From positions 13,184,001 to 13,248,000 of the forward strand of contig OY754466.1 in the NCBI GenBank assembly GCA_963575645.1: 64,000 nt of DNA, in the 5' to 3' direction. Position 1 is the stretch's first letter. Every line of letters begins with the position of its first letter. The notes beneath the pieces were generated by a model that saw nothing but the letters and a program-made list of their open reading frames with translations, searched no databases and had not been told where the DNA came from. The DNA comes from Xanthostigma xanthostigma (Eukaryota; Arthropoda; Insecta; Raphidioptera; Raphidiidae). Shown here in pieces: positions 29,060 to 41,000 of this stretch. The translations under genes were made by a program, and so were the position numbers.

Positions 29060-29312
29060 TATTGTGTGGATATATACAACTTATTTGCTTGACATTTTAA
29101 ACTGTTATCTCTGCTACTCTCAGACTTTTCGTGAATAAGTACAACTTACGTAATTTTTAATTGTGCACCTGTTCGTTTATGTATTTTAGGCCCGGTTTTT
29201 CAATATTTTCTTTTTTCAATTCGAACAATTTTCAAAGCCCGCCGTAATTAAACTGCAGTTTTAAAGTTCTTTTAATTTTCGGGTAAAAAAAATCATTAAA
29301 ATGCCTTAGTAA

Positions 29313-29318
29313 TTTATT
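29313..29318 (-). promoter_or_regulatory. Fip1: Candidate Fip1 polyadenylation signal
   Basis: AATAAA on the minus strand, 131 bp past the Fip1 stop codon, in AT-rich sequence. Position only; no transcript evidence. Confidence 0.5.
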
Positions 29319-29448
29319 TATACTTATAATATACTGCAATTTAAATTAACATAAAAAATGCTAATATTAATGTCTATGTTATAAAATAACACTACAATTG
29401 ATTATTTAAATAAACATATTAGAATAATTAATTATTATATGATCATTA

Positions 29449-29578
29449 TTATTCACTGTCACTTTTGTCATGCCTTCGTGACGATTTCTTTTTTTTGTGT
29501 GAAGATCGATGGTTAGGCGAACGGGATCGACTTTTGTGCCGTCTTGAACGACTTCTCGAACGCTCACGTCTATGAGAC
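29449..29578 (-). CDS. Fip1: Fip1 exon 7 (RS-rich tail and stop)
   Basis: Codes [40 protein letters not shown] and SE then TAA (29449-29451). The frame is set by exon 6 ending in AG of an Arg codon. A longer overlapping open frame here is a frame shadow. Confidence 0.9.
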
Positions 29579-32500
29579 CTAACAAATAAAAATATTTATG
29601 ATCGATAGAAATCAAAAATATGGTCCACACCGATAACAACTGTAATTTGTTAACAATAATTATGTGCACAATAATTCGTAATTGTCGATTTTGTTCGATG
29701 TTGCGTGCAGATTTTTTAAGTTTTTTTACAAAAAAACTACGCAAGTTTCATTAAAATTGCATCAACCATTATAGTGCTCATTCAAAACTAACACACGTTT
29801 CTTGAAAAACAAATTATAATGCTTGTTTTACCTTTCACGATGTCTGTCTGTTTTGTCTGAACGGCTATGGCTCTCTCTGTCACGATCACGCTCGCCGCGT
29901 TCATGATCCCTTTCTCTCGTACTCGTCGTAGGAGATTCTTCCTTGATATCTCGGTTTTTCAATCCATCCTGAAATTAATCCATAGTAAATTTACTGAATT
30001 GTTTTTGAGGTCATTTTAACTTATTGCCGTTTATCATGAACATCAGCAATAACAATCCAAGTTTGCGATCTCATAAGGTTCATTATAAACAAGAATTGCT
30101 GAATATTGCACGAGCAGTCACTTCATTGTTATACCTGTGAAGAGGAATCAAGCATTGGCGACATTGCCGCCACTACCGAAGGTCCTGGAGTAATAATGCC
30201 TTGGGGTGGCGGTACCATTACTGGAGCTGCACCATCAATGCCAATTCCAGGAGGACCTATCGGTGGAACCCCTGGCCGAATTACCGGAGCTAATGAAGAT
30301 ATTGGATTCGGGCCGGGCGTTAGCTCTTTTATATCTGTCGGAGTCCATGTTGGATCATTACCTGAAATTAGAATAAATTATTGGATCCCCATTACACGTT
30401 GAGTTCTGTGTCAAGTAAAAAAAAACTGACCCCACTGCTGTTCCTGCGTTGGCTCATAACTCTGGAAGTATGGTTCCGGCTCTGAAGGATAGAAATCTCC
30501 CATATAATTATTCCCTCCGAACTGTGGTCCTGGAGGTATTGGTGCATTTTCAAAAGGTGGAACCGATCCTGCAGGTGGCGGAATTGACATATCTGGAAAT
30601 GCAGGGGGTTTTCGACTGTATTCACGTCTATCGGCAGTCATCACCTAAAATTTATAAGATAAGCCATTACAATTTGTGAAACATACATTTTGACAACTAA
30701 ACCGAGCGGGGTGGCGTAGCGGTGAGAGCACTAGACTCGCATTCGGGAGGTACCGGGATCGAATCCCGGCGGGGGCAGATGTGGCTGGGATTTTTTCCCA
30801 CTGCCTCTCGCCAAGAAACGGTAATTCCTGTACCGGCCATTTTGTTGAGGTTTTCCATGGTTTCCCTCAACAATTCCAGATAAATATCGAGATGGTTACT
30901 TATTCAAGGCCATGGCCGATTACCTGTCAAACTCCTATGTTCAAAATTTGCCTACCTTATCCTAAATTCCTTCATTCACCCATCGCTATTAATTAAGTTG
31001 AAGTTTTAAAATTGTAGAAAATAACGGGAAGCATGGTAGAAAAAAATAGTAATGGTGCGAATGGCGTCTGTTATGACATAAAAACGAGAAACTGACGTTA
31101 AACGCATTACTATTATTATTTTGACAACTAAAGATTTTTCATAAAAAAAAACGTGAGACTTCCGCGCGTTAGAAATGAAACTTCTTAGGTTCTAGCATTT
31201 TGACGTGATAACGTCTTATAAATTGATGAAACACCGGCTGCATGCACGAAAAAGTGTCACGTTCCGCCTGACCAAAAGTGTCACGTTCCGAAATGTGTCA
31301 CGTTCCGCCTGACCCTGTGCGTGCAAGCGAGAGCGCAGTATAAGCGATAGAGAAGCACGATCGGCCCAAGTTTGACAGCTACTAAAATTTAGGTTATGTA
31401 TTATTAAATATGATATTCGAGCGGAATACGTTATCACGTAAAACTATCGTCCGTAAACCGACTTTACAGACAACCATTTTTTTGACGATGTTATTATTTC
31501 AAGCCTAGATCATACCACTCATGCTACCGTGGCTATAATGTTACATGTACACATAATACGCACTGCGCATGCGTGTAGAGTACGTATGACGCATTTGACA
31601 GAGAGAGTAGAAACGGTTATCTCATTCTTTCCTTTCAACTGTGAAGTTGGAGAAAGGGAAGCGTATCACATTTCGTCTGATCCAGGCCAATTTATTCCAC
31701 CGCGCCTAAGAAGTTTTACTTAAAAAAGATATGGCGAAGTCTTGACAGAAGACGGATATTAAAGATAAAAAATCGGATGTACCTGAATAACATTCTCTTT
31801 CGGAACAGCTTTTAACGGATCGTTAGTTCTGCGGCTTGCGAGTCCCGAGTTGCCTCCTATCACATCTATAGAACCCATCATTCTTCTTCCCGGCGGAGGT
31901 CCCGCTTTTCTAGGACCCAAATAGTTTCCTGAATATTTGCTATTGTCATTTGTTATATTAGTTGCTGCAGATCGTATCAAATTTCCAGGATTCATCGGAA
32001 GCAATCCAGCTCCTGATTCGTGCACTCGCATACGTTTTTGCCTTTCACAATATGCGCGCCATGTTTCCTCGCTGAATCCATAATTAAAATAATCTAAAAT
32101 GAAAAATCAAGGATTAAAAAATATTTTTCTTTGTGTCTCGAATTAACACATAGGCTACTTTTTTACCCGACTGCGGCGTAGCCAAAAGAAAGGGTTATAA
32201 GTTTAGCAGTCTATGTATGTTTGTATTTACGGATGTTCCACCGCAGCGCCTAAACTATTCATCCGATTTAGATAAATAAGGTGTCAATCGATTCGTTATT
32301 ATAGCCCGAATAACATAGGCTACAATAATTTTTGAATTTTGGTCCCAGAGGGGAGCAAATTGAAAACAAATAAAAATAAGTAAAAAAATAATAATTTAAA
32401 TAAAACCCGACTACTGAAAATTATGAAACAAGAAAATATTCTCGTCTATAGATAGCCGTGGTCGTATTCCATCTCATATATATGAGGCTCCTCTAGATGT

Positions 32501-34229
32501 ATAGCGTGATGCACTTTGCCCTAGAGCTTATGATCACTTACTACTGTTATAGGCCCCACTCACGATCAAACTTCATGCCACAGTTCAGTGTTCAAACTTA
32601 TAGTTCAGTGAAGCATGATAATGTGTGGGACAAATAAACACTGAAACCAACACTGAAGTCAAGCATGAACTCATCAAATGCATCTTGATTTTTGAACGAC
32701 TTCAGTGTTCAGTGTTCAAGTAAACTGCTGTGTGTGTGGGTTTTTTTCAGTTCAGTTTTTGGAGTTCTGTGTTTTGTACAACCAGAAGCCAAAAATCTCA
32801 ATGTTGCTGCCTTTCATGTGCAGAAATAGATTTTCGCATATTTGTGTCCTGGTTCTTAATAAATAGGGTAACTAATTCCAGTAAATAATTGTAAGTTAAT
32901 TCATCCATTCGTAAATAATTATTCCAATCAAGCGGCTCAAGATGTAATTCATTAATCAAATAAACATGACTTGAATCACGCATTTCTAACCAATTTTTCA
33001 CACATATTCTTCTTTTTTTTTCTTATTTCTCTGTTTTAAATACAATCCCATAGCTACGAACAGCCAATCCTCACTATTTAAATTACTCATTTAGTTCTTA
33101 TTAATGAACTATACTCTATAGTATAATATTATAGTGTGTATATAATATAATATATCTTATGTATCTATACTCGACGAGTGTATGCCAACAACTGAACCAA
33201 ACTGAACACAAAAAATTTTAAAAAATGAGCAGTTTGCATGAACTGTGTGTGGTGCCAGTCAGTCTTTCGATTAATCGGTCCAACTTCACTGAACACTGAA
33301 CTGTGGCATGAAGTTTGATCGTGAGTGGGGCCTATTAAAATGTAATGTTTTGTTAAGGTAGGTGGCATATGACCACGGCTATCCTCAGATGAGAATATTT
33401 TCATGTCTCATACTTTTCAGTAGTCGGGTTTTAGTTTTTGAACTTATTACTCTGTTGATTCCGTAATTCCCAAAGGATAAGCCCAAAGAGAGAGAGCGTT
33501 TATGATTTTAGACTAATACATAAGCTTGATTATATTTTCTCCACCGATGCTTTTTTTTAAGGAAATTGTCGCGTTCCTTTGTACACGCGGGCGGAGAATT
33601 AAAGAATTAAAAACATTGATACTCACCAGTTATATCAGCGCCAGGTTTTCTCCACGGCTTGTCTTCTAAGGAATCTAAATTATATTCCTGAACGGCGATG
33701 CCATTAATAGTTCCAATAGACTCGAATTCATCTATTGAAAATTTCCCCGATTGCTGTTTGCTTTTATCACCACCGCCTGTCAACGTTACTAAACCACTAC
33801 GTTTAATATTTAAGCTCGGATATGAGGGCGTAGCCTTTATATCACCAATGACAACGTTAATGTCATCTTCACTCTCGTCAGAATCTCCGTCATCAAAATC
33901 TTCTCCATTTTCTTGATTACCATTTGTTTCAGGCTCATTAACTTGGTCTGTATCTTCGTTTGTCTCAGCATGAGGTGGACTAGACTCTGCAGTTTGCTGT
34001 TTAAATATAACACATCTCATTAACTATGCAGGAGACATACGCAATTAATATAGAGGTTATACTTGACAGAAAATTTTAATACCTCGGCGTCTTCACTAAT
34101 TGGATCTGGTTTACTTCCTTCTTCAGGAGGTGTCACATTTTTCGTCGGTTTTGTTTCGTCATTATCGGTTTCTTGTTGCTCCGGATTTGAATCTCCATAA
34201 AGCCACTGATCTTCGTTATCATCAGCCAT
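29449..34229 (-). CDS. Fip1: Pre-mRNA 3'-end-processing factor FIP1
   Basis: Seven exons: 34083-34229, 33627-33996, 31783-32093, 30431-30644, 30135-30361, 29832-29968, 29449-29578. Together they give 511 residues plus stop with consistent phases. Start [13 protein letters not shown]: the acidic N terminus with the WLYGD motif is typical of FIP1. An acidic [18 protein letters not shown] segment follows in exon 2. The Fip1 motif [16 protein letters not shown] spans the exon 2/3 junction (about residues 164-180). Next come a Pro-rich middle (exons 4-5) and an Arg/Ser/Asp-Glu-Arg-rich C terminus ending KSDSE. Family knowledge: a CPSF subunit that tethers poly(A) polymerase and binds U-rich RNA. 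Introns hold a SINE, a Harbinger element and other repeats. Confidence 0.95.
29832..29968 (-). CDS. Fip1: Fip1 exon 6
   Basis: Codes [40 protein letters not shown] and DRHRE, the mixed-charge RD/RE region typical of metazoan FIP1. Acceptor ATTTCAG, donor GTAAAA, phase 0 in and 2 out. Confidence 0.9.
30135..30361 (-). CDS. Fip1: Fip1 exon 5
   Basis: Codes [20 protein letters not shown] and a Pro/Gly-rich stretch ending [10 protein letters not shown]. Acceptor TAATTTCAG, donor GTATAA, phase 1 in and 0 out. Confidence 0.9.
30431..30644 (-). CDS. Fip1: Fip1 exon 4
   Basis: Codes [40 protein letters not shown] and a Tyr/Pro-rich end QEQQWG. Follows NVIQ of exon 3, so the join reads [14 protein letters not shown], close to other FIP1 proteins. 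Donor GTCAGT. Confidence 0.92.
30702..31117 (+). mobile_element. Full-length tRNA-derived SINE with 15-bp target duplication
   Basis: Box A region GTAGCGGTGAGAGCACTA and box B GGGATCGAATCCC, then a tRNA-unrelated body and a tattattatt-type tail. Exact 15-bp direct repeats attttgacaactaaa flank it (30687-30701, 31118-31132), the mark of LINE-driven insertion. Antisense to Fip1 in its intron 3. A 5'-truncated sister copy is at 60256-60545. Confidence 0.93.
31201..31475. repeat. Dispersed repeat with 'tgacgtgataacg' end (copy 1)
   Basis: Shares nearly all its length with 52307-52540. The ends tgacgtgataacgtct and cgttatcacgtaaaact are partly inverted. This copy carries an expanded triplet of the motif agtgtcacgttccgcctgac (about 31252-31311). 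Family unknown; reminiscent of repeats seen in lepidopteran transcripts. Confidence 0.75.
31783..32093 (-). CDS. Fip1: Fip1 exon 3 (Fip1 motif)
   Basis: Codes [40 protein letters not shown] and onward to [18 protein letters not shown]...[13 protein letters not shown] is the conserved Fip1 motif. Acceptor CATTTTAG, donor GTACAT. Confidence 0.97.
32550..33334 (-). mobile_element. PIF/Harbinger element, internally deleted (785 bp)
   Basis: Ends TAGGCCCCACTCACGATCAA and its inverted counterpart GATCGTGAGTGGGGCCTA, flanked by TTA (32547-32549, 33335-33337). Terminal repeats extend through cttcatgccacagttcagtg. Carries a transposase fragment (32798-33001). Confidence 0.88.
32798..33001 (-). pseudogene. 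Harbinger (ALP1-like) transposase N-terminal fragment
   Basis: Reads [20 protein letters not shown], then [20 protein letters not shown] and [17 protein letters not shown]. 'TYxYLLxLVxPxIxKQDTxMRxxIxxxERL' is the recurring start of PIF/Harbinger nucleases in arthropods. The DDE nuclease part is missing. It lies wholly inside the TTA-flanked element. Confidence 0.8.
33627..33996 (-). CDS. Fip1: Fip1 exon 2
   Basis: Codes [20 protein letters not shown], the acidic [40 protein letters not shown] and [17 protein letters not shown]. Acceptor AAACAG, donor GTGAGT, phase 0 in and 1 out. Confidence 0.95.
34083..34229 (-). CDS. Fip1: Fip1 exon 1
   Basis: ATG at 34227-34229 opens [20 protein letters not shown]; 49 codons end SEDAE before donor GTATTA. 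The start is preceded by aggtaaaaa. It is the only ATG that gives the conserved acidic N terminus. Confidence 0.95.
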
Positions 34230-34889
34230 TTTTTACCTCATTTAGGGGAAATTTCGTTTACAAGCATACGTTCGGTTTTGCCAACATACCGCCAACTGCG
34301 TGAATCATTTTTCCGTCTGTCAATTTTGTGGGAAAATTAAAAAATTCATTTTATGGGAGAGATATGTACATGGAAGTACACCCATTGTAACTTCCGTGAC
34401 ATTATTTTTTTCATCAAATTTCATACTATAAATAAAAACTTTTTCTCTCAGTTAATGACCCTAGTTGTCGAGCGTCTATAACAGTGGCGTAGATAGATTT
34501 TTGCTCTGTTTCCGACCATTTTGACAATATAAGTAATCTTATTGAACCCGTTGACAAAAACTATAATACCTATTTATCAACAATAGAATCATAATATCAG
34601 AGAACGATATCTATTGTTGAAAAAAAATAAGTATGCAAAAATTTCTACTTTAAAAATTTTCACTCATATAACTTTGCGAAGAAACATTCTATTTCACTGA
34701 TGAAGTTCCTGTGCGTCCGTCAATCCTCTACTTCCAAACGAACCGGGAAAAAATTTCAACTTTGAGTGCACTCACAGATGTGCAATTTTTTTTTCGCAAC
34801 ATTCCTCATCGCAACGTGACAGATTGAAATTATAGCTTTCAATCCAGCTACGTTTAGGCTGTTTGAAAAAAAAGAGCTTATTATGAAGC

Positions 34890-35425
34890 AAATTAACTAT
34901 CCCGACCGCTTTGTTTACTTCTTCTCATTTTGTTAACAGCACGCTTTAACACAGAATCATCATGAAGGAAGTTGAATGTCGGGCACTGAAAGTTGAGGCA
35001 TTTCTGGTAAAAATGTTGTGTTAAAAATTTTATACGATTTTTTTTTTGAAGTGAAAACTTCTTTAGCGGCGTTGTACCCTTTTTTTTGTAATGGGTAAAA
35101 AATGTTAAACTCACGTCAGGAAAAGTAAGAACTGGGTGAGACTCTCTAAGTGATAGTAATTGCCAGATACTTTTTATACGTTAGACATCTAGCGTTGAAA
35201 TATCGTACATAAAAATGCAATCTATGATACAAACCATTTTATTTTTTATACAACGTTAGACATCTAGCGCTGAAATATCGTACATAAAAATGCAATCTAT
35301 GATACAAACCATTTTATTTACAAGTGTTGCCAATAAATAAACAATGCTTCTAAAAGCAAAAAATTAAGACGTTAATATTCAAGTTTTCACTTCTGCCGGC
35401 ACTCCCGGAGTGCAACCCGTCTTTT
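34890..35425 (-). repeat. Dispersed repeat with internal duplication (related to 59190-59690)
   Basis: Contains tgatagtaattgccagatac, then two tandem copies of gttagacatctagcg...aaaccattttatt (about 35182-35257 and 35256-35320), then tgcttctaaaagcaaaaaat and cttctgccggcactcccgga. The same blocks in reverse orientation make up 59190-59690. Confidence 0.75.
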
Positions 35426-35961
35426 TTTTCATAGTTACATCAATTTTAAATGATCAAACCGTTTTCCAGATAAATGGAGATCGAGTGCACAAACAAACTA
35501 ACACACTTACAAACAATCTCTCACCCTAAACGCATATACATGCTCCGTTCCGTCGTAGCTAAAATCTATTGATGATTTTGGCTCATGATAGTTGATTCCT
35601 TAATTATTTTGAGAACGGTACCAATATTATAAAAATGGCTGTATAAATAAATGTCTTTCAAAAATGAAAAACAAAGAAATCGAACTACATTTCCTTCAAG
35701 TTGTGAGGGAACCACCTGGATCCCTCCGTATCTATGTCACTGATAAGAAATATAAGAATAGGAAAGCTGAGAACGAAATGGCTAATTTTGGCAAATGACA
35801 ATTCAATTTCAGTATAATTTTGAGTTCAACTTTGAAAATCCATGCATTGTTGTAATCAGGAAAATAAAAATACATCGATTTTTTTTTTAAAAAATATTAT
35901 TTATAGTTTTTCAAATAGGTACCTACTATAAACTAGAAGTATCAATAACATTGGTATAAGG

Positions 35962-36445
35962 CAGCGGTTCTCAAACTTTTTTGGTGACGGAACCCTTTTG
36001 GAAAGCGAAATACTTGACGGAACCCTCCAATAAAACAACAATGTCTTTATGTGCATTCTTTATTAATAAGCATAATACGAGTAGGTACAATGTAACAGTT
36101 ACTTATTAAAAAAAATCTAAAGGGAGGTATTGTTTTTTTTTTTTTTTTTTAAATGAAAATAATTAATGTTAACACATTCAAACATTAAATAATAATAATT
36201 TTATTAACTATTCCAGTATACGAAATCAAAATGTTCTTTAAAATTATCTTTTAAATAGGCATGAACGCTGTTTTCTTGCTGGCTGATCAGCTCGCACTGC
36301 CTCTTTTGTCGGCGTGCGTATAGCATAATATTAAAAAATATTATACACAATATTCTTTTTTAATATTTTTCTAAATTCTTACGGAGCCCCCACAGGGGCT
36401 TCGCGGAACCCTAGGGTTCCGCGGAGCACACTTTGAGAATGGCTG
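35962..36445. mobile_element. hAT-type non-autonomous element (484 bp)
   Basis: Exact 8-bp duplication gtataagg (35954-35961, 36446-36453). Left end CAGCGGTTCTCAAACTTTT, right end ACTTTGAGAATGGCTG. GC-rich subterminal ggggcttcgcggaacc repeats. Confidence 0.9.
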
Positions 36446-36469
36446 GTATAAGGTATTGATATACTAGAT

Positions 36470-36706
36470 CAGGGGCGGGCAAATCTTTTGATCGGTGGGC
36501 CACATAGCTGATGAAAATTTGACCGCGGGCCGGATGTCTGACGAAAATTTCACCGCGGATCAAAAATTTGCAGAAAAAAAAGGTCCTCACATTCTATTTC
36601 CGCATTCGGAGAGCAAAAAAAAAAAAGGTCCCCGCATTCTATTTCCGCTATTTTTCTAAGATTTTCTAAAAAGCTTCGCGGGCCGCCATTTGCCCAGGGC
36701 TGTACC
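36470..36706. mobile_element. hAT-type non-autonomous element (about 237 bp)
   Basis: Left end CAGGGGCGGGCAAATC; right end GCCATTTGCCCAGGGCTG plus four extra bases; 8-bp duplication tactagat (36462-36469, 36707-36714). Related in its ends to the element at 62257-62546. Contains a short direct repeat (aaaggtcc...attctatttccgc twice). Confidence 0.82.
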
Positions 36707-37483
36707 TACTAGATAGATATTAATATGTAAATTTTCTTCTTTCATTCTAACTAAAAATTCCAGACATACTTTAATTTCAAAAATAAATAAATGTTTCGAA
36801 ATCTATAAAAAGAGCTTTTATACTAAATTCTTTGCCTCAAAAAGTAGATTACAGACTGATTTTAACTGGAAAAGTAAATCTTAAAAAAAAAATAGTTGAC
36901 ACCCCTGCTATGAATACTTAGTTAGATGGAAGACCATGACGAATAATTGATAGAATTTCAATCTTTATTAATGATAAAAAAATATATAAAAACTAACATT
37001 AACAACAAAAATTAACAAAGAAAAAATTGAAACAATTGGCACTGAGAATCTATTCGCAGCAACTTCACTTCAGCAGTCAATAATTTAGTGAATAACAAAG
37101 TTGTTTACTGGATAAAAAACAACATTATTTAATCTTTGAGTCAAAAGTCAAATTTTCTAAGTAAATATTTGTTTCATCAAAAAAAAAAACAAAATTATTA
37201 CTTTATGCTTGTAACGGTGATGTAACTAAACTAGTGTCACAGGACCGAGGCCTACAGAGACTCAATTTTCGTTTCAAGAAAAAATAGCCCCATTTTTATG
37301 AACTTTGAGCGGGTTCTCCAACACTACTCGCTACGAGCCTTTTAATTTTGAGTATTATTTCTCAATTAAATAAAATTAGTTTCGTTTTAGCATTTACTTT
37401 CCAAACATTTGTATACAAATTTAAAACGTATCAGGTGAAAATTTTAAAACATGTGACTGCTGAAATAAAGTTATGATAAAATT

Positions 37484-38071
37484 TCATATCATAAGATCTT
37501 TAATTAGTTTATCGGCAGCCTTTAAACTAACATAATTATTGAAAAGTTTCACTTTCAATTTTCCCCAAACGACGTAGTTATTAAGTCCAACAATTTGCGC
37601 TGCGCTCAGCGCCGCGCTTTCCGGATACACAACCGTACTGCATCCAAGGCCAGACGGGACGTTCAAACTCGACCAAATATCCAAACTAACATTCTCCGCT
37701 TTAACAGGCGGACAGTTGATAACTGGATAACTCGAGTTTCCTGACAGAACCGGTCCTAAACCGTTTGATCGGCCGGCAACTGCGATGAAAATTATTTTCT
37801 GAGGCTGAGATTCGTAGAACTGGATTATTTTCAATGTATCGTCCGTGCCTTTGTGAGCCGACGCGACTCGAAGCTGTACATTTAAGCCTAACGCGGCGCA
37901 GTGTTTCGCAATCTTCTTGCAGTGTTCCTCGTCTGAAGGACTGCCCATCAATATGACTACAAGATGATCCGATGGAGGAATCAAGAAGTCGAGCTGTTGC
38001 CGTACCCATTGGAAGTTGCGTTTGACAACGTCCAAGTCAGACTGTGTCACTGTTGTTAAGTTACGATAAAC
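37484..38071 (-). CDS. Paics: PAICS exon 4 (AIR carboxylase domain)
   Basis: Codes residues 233-427, [20 protein letters not shown] to LIKDLMI then TGA (37484-37486). GSPSD, SAHKGT (vertebrate SAHKGP) and [13 protein letters not shown] form the CO2/nucleotide pocket of PurE-type enzymes. Acceptor CACTCTAG. Confidence 0.98.
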   Translation of the reverse strand, partial: VYRNLTTVTQSDLDVVKRNFQWVRQQLDFLIPPSDHLVVILMGSPSDEEHCKKIAKHCAALGLNVQLRVASAHKGTDDTLKIIQFYESQPQKIIFIAVAGRSNGLGPVLSGNSSYPVINCPPVKAENVSLDIWSSLNVPSGLGCSTVVYPESAALSAAQIVGLNNYVVWGKLKVKLFNNYVSLKAADKLIKDLMI

Positions 38072-41000
38072 CTAGAGTGGACAAACAAATTATAGAAATT
38101 AAAGTAACAAACAAAGATTACAAGTAACTAACCAGTTTCTTAATAGTTTCCACAACAAACACTTATATTTTAATTAGACGCTACACGGTATAGAAAATAC
38201 AGTATGTAAACACGTAAGGTGCACATAGGGAAATTAACATTGGGAAAAAATGACTGGATCAGAGTGAGCCTTGAAATCTTGTTTTTCAATTTGACAGATA
38301 ATATTCTTTTGCAAAATGAATATGTATACACCGAAGAAAATATTCAAATGATTACAACATAATCGGACTTTTTTTATTAACGGGACATTAAATTCCCAAA
38401 AATACTTAAATACAGTGCGAGATCAAATATCTCCGCCTATTCGTGTTGAACCTAAAGACAATTTAAATCACTGATTTACCAACGCGCATACGCCATAGGT
38501 ACCAGTCAGACAATTTTTGAATGAAATGTTTCCAAACAGATGGAGTTGTTTTTTTGTTTTTTTTTTTTTGTACAAAAAAATTAAAATAATGATTTATAAG
38601 AGCTTTTTATTATTAAAAAAGCCAAGTAAAATAAAAATAAATCAAAATAAAATATAAATCCTCAAGATTACCACGATAATTCAATAGAAATAACAATTAA
38701 TGCAGTCATGGCTAACTCTGATCCAAGTATTTTTTCCCAATGCTAATTTCCCTATGTGCACCTTACGCGTTTACATACTGTATATCACGTTTTTATTGCC
38801 ACAAATAAGTATTGCGGTAACATTGAAGGGAAACATAATTTGATCATTTAATATAGCTTCCATAGCTGATCTCGTTCCTCTCCGTACAGATGACAAAAAA
38901 GCATCTCAGATATTTTAGTAACTACAATAAATTCTGAATATATTGCACAAACCTGCTTATCGACCATCATTCGCTTATCGCCTGAAGGCCACAGTCTCCA
39001 ACTGTCGGAATCAATAATATCAGCGACCATGATTTCTCCTTTGGAATCGACTCCGAATTCGATTTTCATATCAATAAGAGCACAGTCGCGTGTTTGCCAC
39101 GCCTTTTCGAGTAGTTCAAAGACGAGAATTGACGTTTTGCGCATTATATCAACCTCGTCCCTCCCGATAGTGATGCCGTTCAGTTTGAAATTCGCCGAAA
39201 CAATTTGTTCTTCGGACCATTGTGGATCGTGGTTGGCGTCGTCTTTGTAGAACGTCTCTTGTTTTGGCGGGTAGAAGCGGTAGCCCTCTGGCACGCCGAC
39301 GTTGCGTTTCAGAAAGGAACCCGTCGCAAGACGTCGAGTCACCCATTCAATCGGAATCATTTCACATTTCTTAGATATGAACGATGTCTCGTTGTGCAAT
39401 TTCACAAACGCTGTTTTCAAACCTAAAAAGTTAAAGCATAAGTTGTATCTAATGTGCCAATAGCATCAATTGAAAGATAGACAACTTACAGAGCCATCAA
39501 CAAAAATGGAAGAGAGATAGATAGCGGCACTGCGTAGAAAAAGATACAAACTGACCGTCACACGCTCCATCTCTCTCACTCTTGTCGACCACTTTTCAAT
39601 GCGACGAGAGCTGTCCAGTACACTATATCTATGATTTATTGCGCGAAGAGTTACACGTGATAAATATTTAAAGAAGTTAATTTAATTACATAAAATACGT
39701 TAATTAATGACGATTTATATGTTGAATAAATAAACGGCAAAAAAAAAAATAAACATACATAAACTCGAATGTAAAAAAATATAAATCTCAAATTCCAGTT
39801 GCTAGGCTAAAAATAAGCCGCGGCTTGTTGAATAAAGTTTCTAATTTTTAGCAAATCGTTCAAAATAATTACACTCCAATTTATTCAAAGCCTAGCAGAA
39901 GCGGCCTTTACAATGTTTTATCTTTTGCTTTCAAGATTTTCCAATGGTGACAAACTTACCAACAGAATTGAGAATTTCGAACACTTTAGCGTTCGTTTGA
40001 TTTGATATGGCGGCTTTGCCCTGTAGGTCATGGGCTTTCGCCCCATCTCCTGCAGTGATGCGGTCCTTGTTAACAAGGAGAACGCATCCTGGAACCGTTG
40101 GTAAATCGTATACCTTCTTTGTTTTCCCTTCGATGACTAAACTTCCTAGCGGCAACTCGCCAACTGCTGTAATCCAAAATAAATTTTGTGTAATTAATAA
40201 AAATTATCACAGCCTTGCGTTATGTGTAATTAGGCTCTATTTATATTTTTTTTCTTAATTATAGAACTAGACCCGGCACCGAACGATAAACAGGTACGTG
40301 CTAGGGGCGCGGCAGCATATTTATAGAGGCATCCATTATAACTCCGCCCTCTTTCCATCGATTCGGATGAAATTTTACAGGCAGGTATCTTACGCGATCC
40401 GCCATACAATTGTGTAATGAAATTATACAAAAAATAGGGGTAGTTTTTCATGCATATCTAGAATTGAGGGATGAAAATTATTATTTTCGCGCATCCCATT
40501 CCATGGGGTGTCGTTGGATAAGTCTTTAAAAATACGATAAAAGTTCTTAAGAGACTTAATCTTCTTAGATGAATATTTCTTAAATTATAAGCTCCTAAAA
40601 TCGGTAATATTTTTAAGGGCGGTTGTCAAGAGGAAGCGAGCAGAAAATTCTGCCAACCTTTCGTGTATTGGCATCAAAAAATTCATCTTTCAATTAAGAA
40701 AAAAAAATTCTTCATGAGCGACAAAAGCGTTTTTCGAGAGAGTGAAAGTCGCCTTTTTTATACGGCCCTGCAAACCTAAGCCCGACAACCCTTATATTCC
40801 CATGTTGACCGATGTCTGGAGTCCAGTGTAGAAAATATTTCTCTGAATATCTTTGGAAGATTCGACAAAATTTCTCCCGCAATTTTGGACTTAAAAAGGT
40901 CATTTATAGTTTAGGGTGTACGAACAAACAGACAGACAAAAGGGTAAAAACAATGGGTTTGTTTGAATCCTTTGGGTCGGAACTCTGAAAAGCAGATCGG

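Larger units (their letters stand above)
23479..29448. other. Gug upstream region / Gug-Fip1 intergenic, transposon-rich
   Basis: No protein-coding gene recognised. Gug 5' UTR exons and its promoter should lie here but cannot be placed by eye. Contents: MITE copy B, a large inverted-repeat region (about 24890-26625), a tRNA-headed SINE, a hAT element and a TA-flanked element (separate entries). Short open frames here (for example at 25512-25853) show no recognisable protein. Confidence 0.6.
32400..33440. repeat. Outer inverted-repeat element hosting a Harbinger insertion
   Basis: aaacccgactactgaaaatt at about 32402 is mirrored by ttttcagtagtcgggtttta at about 33414-33433. Further inside, tagccgtggtcgtattcca pairs loosely with tatgaccacggctatcctc. 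The element at 32550-33334 split it. Fip1 intron 2. Confidence 0.65.
34230..37483. other. Fip1-PAICS intergenic, repeats only
   Basis: Holds the Fip1 promoter side (right of 34229) and the PAICS 3' end. Recognised contents: a repeat related to one at 59190 and two hAT elements (separate entries). About 36720-37480 is AT-rich with nothing I can name. No protein-coding gene. Confidence 0.6.
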
